64,000 bases of DNA from positions 186,001 to 250,000 of the forward strand of contig CAVVMR010000010.1 in NCBI GenBank assembly GCA_963749515.1, given 5' to 3'. Positions 9,942 to 17,136 of this stretch are shown piece after piece. Within the stretch, counting starts at the first letter, position 1. Every line of letters starts with the position of its first letter. This DNA comes from Gaiellasilicea sp963749515. GTDB taxonomy: Bacteria > Actinomycetota > Thermoleophilia > Gaiellales > Gaiellaceae. The notes beneath the pieces were generated by a model. The model was not told the DNA's origin and did not search any database. It worked only from the letters and a program-made list of their open reading frames with translations. Made by a program: the position numbers and the translations under genes.

Positions 9942-10372
9942 TCGATCTCGAGGCCCTCGTGGGCGAGCTCGAGGGTCTCGATCGCGACCTCGTTGCCGCT
10001 CGCGTTGAGCGCGGGGCCCTCGACCTTCACGGGCCACGCGTTGCGGAGCAGCCAACGCATGACGGGCTGCCGCTGCTCGTCGAGCAGCGTGATCGTCACG
10101 TTGCGGCGTTGAACCTGGCCGTCACGCACCGTCTTCCACCACTCGAAGAGGTCGGTGCGGCCGGTGATGCCGCGCTTCAGCTTGACGTTGGAGAACTTGG
10201 CGAGGCCGGGAAGCTTGCGCGCGGTGTTGACCCTGTCGGCGCCCTCGCGGTACTCGATCACCTCGATCTCGCCTGAAAGGCCCTCGACCTCGCTGAACCC
10301 CAGCTCGTCCCCGGCGCCGATGTCGACAGTGAAATTGAAGTTCAGGTACGGGTTGTCACGCTGGACGGCCAC
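9938..10372 (-). CDS. Contractile-tail tube protein, T4 gp19-like (orphan)
   Basis: A 144-residue protein of the phage T4 gp19-type tube family, which forms the inner tube of contractile phage tails and extracellular or intracellular contractile injection systems. Diagnostic stretches are NPYLNFNFTVDIG, FSEVEGLSGEIEVIEYREG, RKLPGLAKFSNVKLKRGITG, DLFEWWKTVRDGQ, RRNVTITLLDE and the C-terminal NEVAIETLELAHEGLE. GTG 10372 follows GAGGGAGG by 8 nt. The frame is open further upstream but reads as low-complexity Arg/Ser there. No sheath, baseplate, spike or ATPase gene occurs anywhere in the window, so this copy is an orphan here. It overlaps the upstream gene by 17 nt. Confidence 0.88.
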   Translation of the reverse strand: MAVQRDNPYLNFNFTVDIGAGDELGFSEVEGLSGEIEVIEYREGADRVNTARKLPGLAKFSNVKLKRGITGRTDLFEWWKTVRDGQVQRRNVTITLLDEQRQPVMRWLLRNAWPVKVEGPALNASGNEVAIETLELAHEGLEID

Positions 10373-10754
10373 TGTGGGGAACCTCCCTCTCGATGAAGCC
10401 GAGATCGCGGTAGATCTCGAGGTCGTGGTGGATGGTGCTCGATCGTCGCTCACCCGCTGAGGTTCGCCAGGAGATCGCGGCGGTGAGCTCGGTCGGCTCG
10501 TCGCGGGCGAAGTACGACGCGCTGCGGTCGAGGAACACCTCGATCGACTTGCGCGGCGCAAGGAACTCGAGCCGGCGGAAGAGGGCGAGCCGCTGCATCT
10601 TCTTGGTCCCGCCCACGCCGCCGAACGGCTTGTCGAACTTGATCCGCACGCGGTGCGCAGGGCTGTCGCCGGTGTTCTCGACGACCAGGAAGAGGAGACC
10701 TCGGTCGAACACGACGTCGAGGATCACGTCGGCGCCGCAGTGCTCGTCCCGCAT
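10356..10754 (-). CDS. Small beta-rich hypothetical protein paired with the tube gene
   Basis: A 132-residue protein I do not recognise. It has no signal peptide or membrane segment. The N-terminus (ILDVVFDRGLLFLVVENTG then HRVRIKFDKPFGG) and the central FLAPRKSIEVFLDRS read like an Ig-like beta sandwich of the kind seen in adhesion or assembly modules. Its 3' end overlaps the tube protein start by 17 nt, so the two are very probably co-translated. A TAGACT hexamer lies 7 nt before the ATG. Inference: accessory or cap-like partner of the tube protein. The pairing is seen; the function is not. Confidence 0.75.
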   Translation of the reverse strand: MRDEHCGADVILDVVFDRGLLFLVVENTGDSPAHRVRIKFDKPFGGVGGTKKMQRLALFRRLEFLAPRKSIEVFLDRSASYFARDEPTELTAAISWRTSAGERRSSTIHHDLEIYRDLGFIEREVPHSGRPA

Positions 10755-10761
10755 GGCGCGG

Positions 10762-10767
10762 AGTCTA
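10762..10767 (-). promoter_or_regulatory. -10 hexamer of the tube-protein operon
   Basis: TAGACT on the - strand with 7 nt to the ATG at 10754; no ribosome binding site follows. Confidence 0.4.
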
Positions 10768-10779
10768 TGCCGGGACTTC

Positions 10780-11670
10780 CTAGAGCTCGCCCTCGAAGGT
10801 GTTGCAGGCGGTTGGATCGCCGCTGTCGAAGCCGGCCCGGAACCACTTCACGCGCTGCGCGGAGGTGCCGTGGGTGAACGCCTCGGGATTGACGCCCTGG
10901 CCCGACTGCTGCTGGATCCGGTCGTCACCGACGGCGGCAGCGGCGTTCAGCCCTTCCTCGAGGTCGCCCGTCTCGAGCAGGTCGCCCTTGGCGTAGGCGG
11001 AGTGCCCCCAGATCCCGGCGAGGCAGTCGGCCTGCAGCTCGAGCCGGACCGAGAGCTCGTTCCGGTCGTCCGGGTTCTCCTGCGTCGCGAGGTCGACGTC
11101 CTCCATCACGCCGAGCAGGTTCTGCACGTGGTGCCCGATCTCGTGGGCGACGATGTAGGCCTGCGCGAAGTCCCCGGGTGCGTCGAGGCGCTTCTGGAGC
11201 TGCTCCATGAAAGGCAGATCGAGATAGACCTTGCGGTCGCGCGGGCAGTAGAAGGGGCCGACGGTCGACGGGGTGCTTCCGCAACCAGACTGCACGCCGT
11301 TGTCGTACAGGACGATGATCGAGGGCTCGTACGTCTTTCCGCTCTCGGAGAAGACCTTCTTCCAGGTCGCATCGACATCGCCCGCGACGAAGTCGATGAA
11401 CTTCGCCGCATCGTCGGCCGGCGCCTTGTCGAGATCGGTCGACGACGCGTCCGGAGCCTGTCCGAACTGGCCTGTGCCCGGGTCGACACCCAGGCCGCCG
11501 CCCCCGCCGGGCAGTCCGCCGGAGAGGAGGTAGACGACGATCAGGATGATCAGGCCGATGCCGCCTCCGCCCGCCTTCCCCATCGGGAACGGGATGCCGC
11601 CGCCGAGGCTCCCGCCGCCTCCGCGACGATCCTCGATCCGGCCTGCACCTCCACGTCCGCGCCACTTCAT
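10780..11670 (-). CDS. Membrane-anchored neutral zinc metallopeptidase (YpfJ/KPN_00277 family)
   Basis: A 296-residue predicted metallopeptidase. A Gly/Arg-rich cytoplasmic head (about 1-36) leads into one membrane helix (GIGLIILIVVYLLSG, about 37-52) and a Gly-rich linker. The extracytoplasmic domain has the zinc motif HEIGHHVQN with AYIVA before it. Further family marks are CGSTPSTVGPFYCPRDRKVYLD, LELQADCLAGIWGHSA and AFTHGTSAQRVKWFRAG. The substrate is unknown for this family. It is transcribed away from deoC, with a 56-nt divergent intergenic region. Confidence 0.9.
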   Translation of the reverse strand: MKWRGRGGAGRIEDRRGGGGSLGGGIPFPMGKAGGGGIGLIILIVVYLLSGGLPGGGGGLGVDPGTGQFGQAPDASSTDLDKAPADDAAKFIDFVAGDVDATWKKVFSESGKTYEPSIIVLYDNGVQSGCGSTPSTVGPFYCPRDRKVYLDLPFMEQLQKRLDAPGDFAQAYIVAHEIGHHVQNLLGVMEDVDLATQENPDDRNELSVRLELQADCLAGIWGHSAYAKGDLLETGDLEEGLNAAAAVGDDRIQQQSGQGVNPEAFTHGTSAQRVKWFRAGFDSGDPTACNTFEGEL

Positions 11671-11714
11671 GGTGCGGGTTGATTCCCGCTCGGCTGGGTT
11701 CTACTCCCTCGGCG

Positions 11715-11720
11715 TACACT
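11715..11720 (+). promoter_or_regulatory. -10 hexamer of the deoC operon
   Basis: TACACT lies 6 nt before ATG 11727. Together with the missing Shine-Dalgarno this suggests a leaderless message. Confidence 0.45.
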
Positions 11721-11726
11721 TTCCGC

Positions 11727-12665
11727 ATGGCCCAGGCGCCCGCACTGCCGCGTGGCTTCGAGTTGCCGCTCGAGCCTCGCCTCCCTCGGATCGGCTCCGT
11801 CGACGCAGTCGCGCTCGAGGAGCGGGCCGCCACGCTGGCGAAACGCTCGATCAAGAAGGACTCGAAGCTGCAGGCATTCGAGCTCGCCGTGCGGATGATG
11901 GATCTGACCACACTCGAGGGCGCCGACACGCCCGGGAAGGTTGCCGCGCTCTGCTCGAAGGCCATGCGGCCCGACCCGAGCGATCCGTCCGTGCCCTCGG
12001 TCGCGGCCGTCTGCGTCTACCCGAATCTCGTCCCGGTCGCCGTCGCGCGTCTGCGCGGCTCAAGCGTCAAGGTCGCCTCGGTGGCCACCGCGTTTCCGTC
12101 CGGCCAGTCCCCGCTCGCCGTGAAGCTCGCCGACGTGCGGGAGGCGGTCGCGCTCGGCGCCGACGAGGTCGACATGGTGATCGACCGCGGCGCTTTCCTC
12201 TCCGGCCGCTACGCGAAGGTCTACGACGAGATCGTCAAGGTGAAGGAGGCCTGCGGCGACGCACACCTGAAGGTGATCCTGGAGACGGGTGAGCTCGGGA
12301 CGTACGACAACGTGCGCCGCGCGTCGTTGCTCGCGATGGCCGCCGGCGGCGACTTCATCAAGACCTCCACCGGGAAGGTGAACCCGGCGGCGACTCTGCC
12401 CGTCACCCTCTGCATGCTCGAGGCGATCCGGGACGTGCACGAGGAGACCGGACGGGTCGTCGGGATGAAGCCGGCCGGTGGCATCCGCACCGCGAAACAG
12501 GCCGTCCAGTACCTCGTCGTCCTGCACGAGACGCTCGGTCTCGAGTGGATGACGCCGGATCTCTTCCGCTTCGGGGCCTCGTCGCTCCTGAACGACGTGC
12601 TGATGCAGATCCGCAAGCAGAAGACCGGCCAGTACCAGTCCCCCGACTACTTCACACTCGACTGA
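11727..12665 (+). CDS. deoC: Deoxyribose-phosphate aldolase
   Basis: A 312-residue class I aldolase that splits 2-deoxyribose-5-phosphate into glyceraldehyde-3-phosphate and acetaldehyde. TIM-barrel motifs are seen: MMDLTTLEGADT, VCVYPNLVPVA, VASVATAFPSGQ, EVDMVIDRGAF, LKVILETGEL. The Schiff-base lysine is in DFIKTSTGK, and GMKPAGGIRT follows. ATG 11727 is chosen over an in-frame ATG 48 nt earlier, because it follows the TACACT hexamer and matches the family N-terminus. It is longer than E. coli DeoC and resembles the larger DeoC group. It overlaps the next gene by one base (TGATG), and that gene encodes a dehydrogenase able to remove acetaldehyde. Confidence 0.93.
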   Translation: MAQAPALPRGFELPLEPRLPRIGSVDAVALEERAATLAKRSIKKDSKLQAFELAVRMMDLTTLEGADTPGKVAALCSKAMRPDPSDPSVPSVAAVCVYPNLVPVAVARLRGSSVKVASVATAFPSGQSPLAVKLADVREAVALGADEVDMVIDRGAFLSGRYAKVYDEIVKVKEACGDAHLKVILETGELGTYDNVRRASLLAMAAGGDFIKTSTGKVNPAATLPVTLCMLEAIRDVHEETGRVVGMKPAGGIRTAKQAVQYLVVLHETLGLEWMTPDLFRFGASSLLNDVLMQIRKQKTGQYQSPDYFTLD

Positions 12666-14152
12666 TGGGCGAGCTCGAGCGCAAGCGCAAGCACGCCGCC
12701 GTCCCGGCCCTGACCGAGTGGGAGTACGCGCCCGCGCCAGAGGCGCGCGACATCGTCAAGCTCGAGGAGCGGTACGGCCTCTTCGTCGGCGGCAAGTTCG
12801 TGGAGCCGAAGTCGGGCGAGTGGTTCGATTCGATCTCGCCGTCTTCCGAGGAGAAGCTCGCGGAAGTCGCCCAAGCGGACGAGCAGGACGTCGACCTCGC
12901 TGTCCAGGCGGCCCGCGGGGCGTTCGAGAACGGCTGGTCGTCGCTCGCGCCCTCCGAGCGCGCGAAGTACCTGTACCGGATCGCGCGCATCATCCAGGAG
13001 CGCTCGCGCGAGCTCGCCGTCCTCGAGAGCCTCGACGGCGGCAAGCCGATCCGGGAGAGCCGCGATGTCGACCTTCCGCTGGCAGCCGCGCACTTCTTCT
13101 ACTACGCGGGCTGGGCCGACAAGCTCGAGTACGCGTTCCCGAACCGCAAGCCGAAGCCGCTCGGCGTCGCGGGACAGATCATCCCGTGGAACTTCCCGCT
13201 CCTGATGCTCGCCTGGAAGATCGCGCCGGCACTGGCGGCGGGAAACACGGTCGTGCTGAAGCCGGCCGAGACGACGCCGCTGACGGCGCTCCTCTTCGCC
13301 GACGTCTGCCGTCAGGCCGAGCTCCCGCCCGGGGTCGTGAACATCGTCACCGGCGACGGCCGCGCGGGCGCTGCGCTCGTCAAGCACGACGACGTGGACA
13401 AGATCGCGTTCACCGGCTCGACCGGAGTCGGCAAGGCGATTCAGCGCGAGCTCGCCGGCACCGGCACGAAGCTGACGCTCGAGCTCGGCGGCAAGGCGGC
13501 GAACATCATCTTCGACGACGCGGCGCTCGACCAGGCGGTCGAGGGAATCGTGAACGGGATCTACTTCAACCAGGGCCACGTCTGCTGCGCCGGCTCGCGC
13601 TTGCTCGTCCAGGAGTCGATCTACGAGCAGACGATCTCGAAGCTGAAGCGCCGGCTCGAGACCCTGCGGCTCGGCGACCCGCTCGACAAGAACACCGACA
13701 TCGGCGCCATCAACTCGCAGATGCAGCTCGACCGGATCACGGAGCTCGTCGAGGCGGGCAAGGAGGAGGGAGCGGAGATCTTCCAGCCTGCATGCCGCCT
13801 GCCTGAGAAGGGCTACTGGTTCGCGCCGACGGTCTTCACGAACGTCGCGCAGAGCTACCGGATCGCGCAGGAGGAGATCTTCGGCCCCGTCCTCAGCGTG
13901 CTCACCTTCCGGACGCCCGAGGAGGCGGTCGAGAAGGCGAACAACACGCCGTACGGGCTCTCCGCCGGTATCTGGACGGAGAAGGGGTCGCGCATCCTCT
14001 GGATGGCGGAACGGCTGCGGGCCGGCGTCATCTGGGCCAACACGTTCAACCGCTTCGATCCTGCGTCGCCGTTCGGTGGCTACAAGGAGTCCGGCTTCGG
14101 CCGCGAGGGCGGCAGGCACGGGCTCGAGCCGTACATGAGGTTCGACGCGTGA
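12665..14152 (+). CDS. NAD(P)-dependent aldehyde dehydrogenase
   Basis: A 495-residue full-length ALDH. The cofactor segment IIPWNFPLLMLAWKIAPALA, KPAETTP, FTGSTGVGKAI, the general-base Glu in LELGGKAANI (about 272) and the nucleophile in NQGHVCCAGSRL (about 304) are all present. The C-terminal EEIFGPVLSVL, FGGYKESGFGRE completes the fold. Its place directly after deoC suggests oxidation of the acetaldehyde released from deoxyribose-5-phosphate. It is translationally coupled to deoC and to the mini-ORF after it. Substrate is inferred from context. Confidence 0.92.
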   Translation: MGELERKRKHAAVPALTEWEYAPAPEARDIVKLEERYGLFVGGKFVEPKSGEWFDSISPSSEEKLAEVAQADEQDVDLAVQAARGAFENGWSSLAPSERAKYLYRIARIIQERSRELAVLESLDGGKPIRESRDVDLPLAAAHFFYYAGWADKLEYAFPNRKPKPLGVAGQIIPWNFPLLMLAWKIAPALAAGNTVVLKPAETTPLTALLFADVCRQAELPPGVVNIVTGDGRAGAALVKHDDVDKIAFTGSTGVGKAIQRELAGTGTKLTLELGGKAANIIFDDAALDQAVEGIVNGIYFNQGHVCCAGSRLLVQESIYEQTISKLKRRLETLRLGDPLDKNTDIGAINSQMQLDRITELVEAGKEEGAEIFQPACRLPEKGYWFAPTVFTNVAQSYRIAQEEIFGPVLSVLTFRTPEEAVEKANNTPYGLSAGIWTEKGSRILWMAERLRAGVIWANTFNRFDPASPFGGYKESGFGREGGRHGLEPYMRFDA

Positions 14153-14235
14153 AGCGCTTCCGGCTGCCGCTGCTCGTCCTCGGTGGGATCGTTGCGCTCG
14201 TCCTCGGCGACCGCCGCTTCGGGAGCGTCAGATGA
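14149..14235 (+). CDS. 28-residue hydrophobic mini-protein coupled between two ALDH genes
   Basis: A short ORF coding for 28 residues: a basic start (MKRFR), a single hydrophobic span (LPLLVLGGIVALVLG) and a basic end (DRRFGSVR). Its GTG overlaps the ALDH stop (GTGA) and its stop overlaps the next ATG (ATGA), so it fits exactly between the two genes with no free base. This could be a real one-helix membrane peptide or a coupling cistron that carries ribosomes to the downstream gene. No family is recognised. Confidence 0.55.
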   Translation: MKRFRLPLLVLGGIVALVLGDRRFGSVR

Positions 14236-15029
14236 CCCGGCTGCCGGTCAAGAAGACCTACAAGCTCTTCATCGGCGGCGGCTTCCCGCGCTCCGAGTCG
14301 GGCCGCACCTACGACGCCGAGGGACAGAACGTCGCCCGCGCCTCCCGCAAGGACGCGCGCGACGCGGTCGTGGCGGCGCGCAAGGCCCAGCCGGCCTGGG
14401 CGGGGGCGACCGCCTACAACCGCGGCCAGGTGCTCTACCGGCTCGCGGAGATGATGGAGGCCCGCACCGCCGACCTCACGGCGGTCTGCTCGGGGAAGAA
14501 GGAGGTCGAGGCCGCGATCGACCGTGTCGTCTGGTACGCGGGCTGGGCCGACAAGCTCGCTCAGGTCGTCGGCTCCTCGAACCCGGTCTCGGGACCGTAT
14601 TTCAACTTCTCCGTGCCCGAGCCGACCGGGGTCGTCGCCGTCCTGGCCCCCGAGGAGCCCGCACTGGACGGGCTCGTCGCACGGCTCGCCCCGGTGATCG
14701 TGGGCGGCAACGCGGCAGTCGTCGTCGCCTCCGAGACGCATCCGCTGGCCGCGATCGAGCTCGCCGAGGCGATCGCGACCTCCGATCTGCCGGGCGGCGT
14801 CGTCAACATCCTCACCGGCCTCGGCGAGGAGCTGGCGCCGATCCTGGCCGGCCACATGGACGTCAACGCGATCGATGTCACCGGCGCCGACGGACAGGCG
14901 CCGGAGCTCGAGCGCCTCGCAGCCGACAACGTGAAGCGGGTCGTGCACGGAACCGCGGACGAGCAGAGCCCGTGGACGATCGCGAGCTTCCTCGAGCTCA
15001 AGACCGTCTGGCACCCTATTGGTCAGTAG
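14232..15029 (+). CDS. Truncated, non-catalytic ALDH-like protein
   Basis: A 265-residue protein homologous to the N-terminal, cofactor-binding half of ALDHs (YKLFIGGGFPRSESGRTYD, VVWYAGWADKLAQVVGSSNP, VAVLAPEEPALDGL, PGGVVNILTG). It shares WYAGWADKL with the upstream ALDH. It ends at ELKTVWHPIGQ, before any catalytic Cys, and the LELGGK motif is missing. It is not a frameshifted pseudogene: the frame is clean and its start is coupled to the mini-ORF. The pairing of an active and an inactive ALDH recalls two-domain ALDH16-type proteins, here as separate genes. A structural or scaffolding partner of the full ALDH is an inference. Confidence 0.82.
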   Translation: MTRLPVKKTYKLFIGGGFPRSESGRTYDAEGQNVARASRKDARDAVVAARKAQPAWAGATAYNRGQVLYRLAEMMEARTADLTAVCSGKKEVEAAIDRVVWYAGWADKLAQVVGSSNPVSGPYFNFSVPEPTGVVAVLAPEEPALDGLVARLAPVIVGGNAAVVVASETHPLAAIELAEAIATSDLPGGVVNILTGLGEELAPILAGHMDVNAIDVTGADGQAPELERLAADNVKRVVHGTADEQSPWTIASFLELKTVWHPIGQ

Positions 15030-15060
15030 GCGGGTATTCGGGCAAAGCCCGAACACCCGC
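15030..15060. terminator. Strong hairpin between convergent ALDH-like and sialidase-like genes
   Basis: Arms GCGGGTATTCGGGC (15030-15043) and GCCCGAACACCCGC (15047-15060) pair with one A-C mismatch around an AAA loop, starting right after the stop codon. There is no T-run, as is common for high-GC organisms. It could serve both strands. Confidence 0.6.
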
Positions 15061-15063
15061 TGA

Positions 15064-15128
15064 GGAGCGAAGATCCCTGAAGGCGGTTCGCTTCGCTCCC
15101 GCGGGCTCGTTTGCGCTACGTGCTCGCG
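15064..15128. other. Non-coding spacer with a second inverted repeat
   Basis: GGAGCGAAG (15064-15072) is answered by CTTCGCTCC about 18 nt later, a perfect 9-bp inverted repeat. The sequence CGGGAGCGAA is also seen, on the other strand sense, at the dgkA leader hairpin. No ORF is supported here. Confidence 0.4.
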
Positions 15129-16607
15129 TTATCCGCGGGCGGCGTAGATCGCCTGGCGCAGCTTCCCGTTCCGGGGTGGTGAAGCGAGCGCGTAGATCAC
15201 GAGCGGCCGGCCGCGGGCCCAGGTCACCCCGATGTAGTCCGCGAGCATGCGCCCGAGCGTGGTCTGCGGCATCCAGGCGAGCGGCATTCGCCGCGAGCTC
15301 AGTCGCTGCGATGCGCTCCACCTCGCTCCGTTCGCCGAGGTGACCAGCTCCGCATCGACGCCGTTCGGCCGGAGCGCGTAGTACGCGATCGCCAGCCGTC
15401 CGGTGCCCGGCTCGACGCCGATCGTCGGCATCACTGCATCCCGGCCGCGTGTGACGCGAGCGGGCGAGGACCAGGCCGTTCCATCGGTCGAGCGCGAGCT
15501 GACGACGTCGTTCGCCTGACAGTCCACTCTGAACCGGCAGTCCTGCCACACCGCGACGACTCGGCCGGCGCCGTCCACGTCTGCGGCGGGGATCGGAGGC
15601 GCCCGGAACGGCCGCGCGTCGTTGGACCGGAAGGAAGCGATCGTCACGGGATCGCCCAGGGTCACGCCGCCGTCGATCGAGCGCACGGCGACCATGCCGG
15701 TCCGCGGTGACCAGAAGACGAGGGTCAGCGCCCCGTTCGGCTGAACGACGGGGATCACCCCGGTCACCGGGATGCGAACCGTCACCGCCGCCGACCAGGT
15801 GACGCCGCCATCGGTCGAGCGCTGCACCGCCAGATCGTCCTCGCCCTCCTGCTCGCCGACGAGCGTGTACGCGAGATAGCAGTGGCCGCGGAAAGGGCTC
15901 GTCGCGCCGTTGTCGCACGTCAGCCAGTTCTTGTCGTACGCGATGTCGACCGCAGGCGCACGTGCCGCGTCGATTGGGCCGGTCCACCGCAGGCCGTCGG
16001 GGGAGCGGTGGATGGTGAGCCGCGTCGAGTCCGGTGCGATGGCGAGCGTGTTCGCCAGCCAGACGCCGTGCAGGCTGTCGTACGCGACGACCGGATCGCT
16101 CGCCCGCGTCGACGGCCCGGGCGGCGCCGAGTTCACCGTCAGGCCGGGGAGGATGCCTTCACGCCAGGTCCTCCCTCCATCTCTCGAGGTCGAGAAGCCG
16201 ATGCTCGCCGCTCCACCCGAGCGGTTCCGGGCGTTCTGGAAGAGCGCGACCGTCGTGGCGCCGACGGTGAAGGAGTCCGGCTCGACCTGCGTCTCGTGCT
16301 GGCTGTCCGCATTCGACTGCCGGTCGCGGTGGATGCGCGTGCTGACCACCTCGCAGTCCCTCGCGACCACGTCGCGCGCATCGATGGTGACGACGTCACG
16401 CCCCGGGCCGCACGAGATCCGGTCGATGCCGCCGTCGTACTCGGCCGAGATCCGGTCGGCGCCCGCTCGCGCGACGATGCGATCGGAGGTGTCCTTGCCG
16501 GCGAGGAAGTCCGCGCCGGCAGTTCCGAAGATGGGCGGGCGGGCGGCAGCGGAGGCGACGGTGGGCAGCGCCGCGAGGAGCAGGGCGATCGCGAGACGCG
16601 CGCGCAC
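15129..16607 (-). CDS. Secreted sialidase-like (BNR repeat) beta-propeller protein
   Basis: A 492-residue exported protein. The signal peptide is ARLAIALLLAALPTVASA. An acidic Ca-binding repeat-like segment follows (GTAGADFLAGKDTSD, RAGADRISAEYDGG, ISCGPGRDVV) ending in the DCEVV block common after such repeats in actinobacteria. The rest is a propeller with BNR/Asp-box motifs (STSRDGGRTW, STDGGVTWS, SSRSTDGTAWS). It could be an exo-glycosidase or only a binding protein; catalytic sialidase residues cannot be assigned by eye. GTG 16607 is chosen because it precedes the signal peptide and follows TACGGT by 6 nt. Confidence 0.75.
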   Translation of the reverse strand: MRARLAIALLLAALPTVASAAARPPIFGTAGADFLAGKDTSDRIVARAGADRISAEYDGGIDRISCGPGRDVVTIDARDVVARDCEVVSTRIHRDRQSNADSQHETQVEPDSFTVGATTVALFQNARNRSGGAASIGFSTSRDGGRTWREGILPGLTVNSAPPGPSTRASDPVVAYDSLHGVWLANTLAIAPDSTRLTIHRSPDGLRWTGPIDAARAPAVDIAYDKNWLTCDNGATSPFRGHCYLAYTLVGEQEGEDDLAVQRSTDGGVTWSAAVTVRIPVTGVIPVVQPNGALTLVFWSPRTGMVAVRSIDGGVTLGDPVTIASFRSNDARPFRAPPIPAADVDGAGRVVAVWQDCRFRVDCQANDVVSSRSTDGTAWSSPARVTRGRDAVMPTIGVEPGTGRLAIAYYALRPNGVDAELVTSANGARWSASQRLSSRRMPLAWMPQTTLGRMLADYIGVTWARGRPLVIYALASPPRNGKLRQAIYAARG

Positions 16608-16613
16608 GGCTGA

Positions 16614-16636
16614 ACCGTAGCCACGACCGGTAATGT
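16614..16636. promoter_or_regulatory. Divergent pair of -10 hexamers
   Basis: TACGGT on the - strand (16614-16619) lies 6 nt before GTG 16607. TAATGT on the + strand (16631-16636) lies 8 nt before GTG 16645. Only 37 nt separate the two start codons, so the promoters are back to back. Confidence 0.35.
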
Positions 16637-16644
16637 TGCGACGC

Positions 16645-17136
16645 GTGACCGGCCCCAGACGTCTGAGCCAAGCCATCTCCGAGGGCGACGGGATCTCGCT
16701 GATCGTCGCCGTGGCCGGTCCCGATGAAGCGCGGCAGGCTGAGGCCGGCGGCGCCGAGGCGCTCCTGGCCGACGATCAGGTCGATGCGATTCGCGCCGCG
16801 AGCGGCTTGCCGATCCTGACGGCGTCGGGTTCGGCCGGCGACGCGCGCATCGTGTGCCCCGGCGACGAGGACGTCGAGCTCGGCGACTCGGTCGAGGTCG
16901 TCGTGCAGGTCGCGCGGGAGGATGAGCTGGAGGAGGCGCTCGAGCGGCTCGATCCCGAGCTGTTCGTGCTCGCCGCCCGAGACGTCGACGACCCGCTCGA
17001 GCATGTGCTCGACCTGCTCTCCGATCTTCCGGCCGGCAAGCTTGCGATCGCAGACGTCGGGGACGTCACCGACGAGCAGCTGGCCGAGCTCGAACGTGCA
17101 GGTGTCGACGCCGTCCTCGTCCGCGAGCTGCCGTGA
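16645..17136 (+). CDS. Shortened TrpC-like (indole-glycerol-phosphate synthase fold) protein
   Basis: A 163-residue protein whose pattern follows indole-3-glycerol phosphate synthase. RRLSQAISEGDGISLIVAVA aligns with the start of the barrel, AEAGGAEALL with strand 2, SGLPILTASG with the RKDF region, VVVQVAREDELEEAL with VEVHDEEEL, and KLAIADVGDV to AGVDAVLVRELP with the C-terminal ESGI to GVDAVLVGE. About 80-100 residues of a normal 250-residue enzyme are absent and the catalytic Lys and Glu positions are lost. It is probably not an enzyme of tryptophan synthesis. The longer ATG 16633 start overlaps the -10 like TAATGT, so GTG 16645 is preferred. It overlaps the next gene by 4 nt. Confidence 0.6.
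   Translation: MTGPRRLSQAISEGDGISLIVAVAGPDEARQAEAGGAEALLADDQVDAIRAASGLPILTASGSAGDARIVCPGDEDVELGDSVEVVVQVAREDELEEALERLDPELFVLAARDVDDPLEHVLDLLSDLPAGKLAIADVGDVTDEQLAELERAGVDAVLVRELP

Noticed and set aside
9938..10754. The tube gene as part of a prophage
   Set aside because: No other phage gene, integrase, lysis gene or direct repeat nearby, and codon use looks like the neighbours.
14232..15029. The truncated ALDH as a pseudogene or frameshift
   Set aside because: The frame is intact from a coupled ATG to a stop directly followed by a terminator-like hairpin, and no remnant of the catalytic domain is found after the stop.
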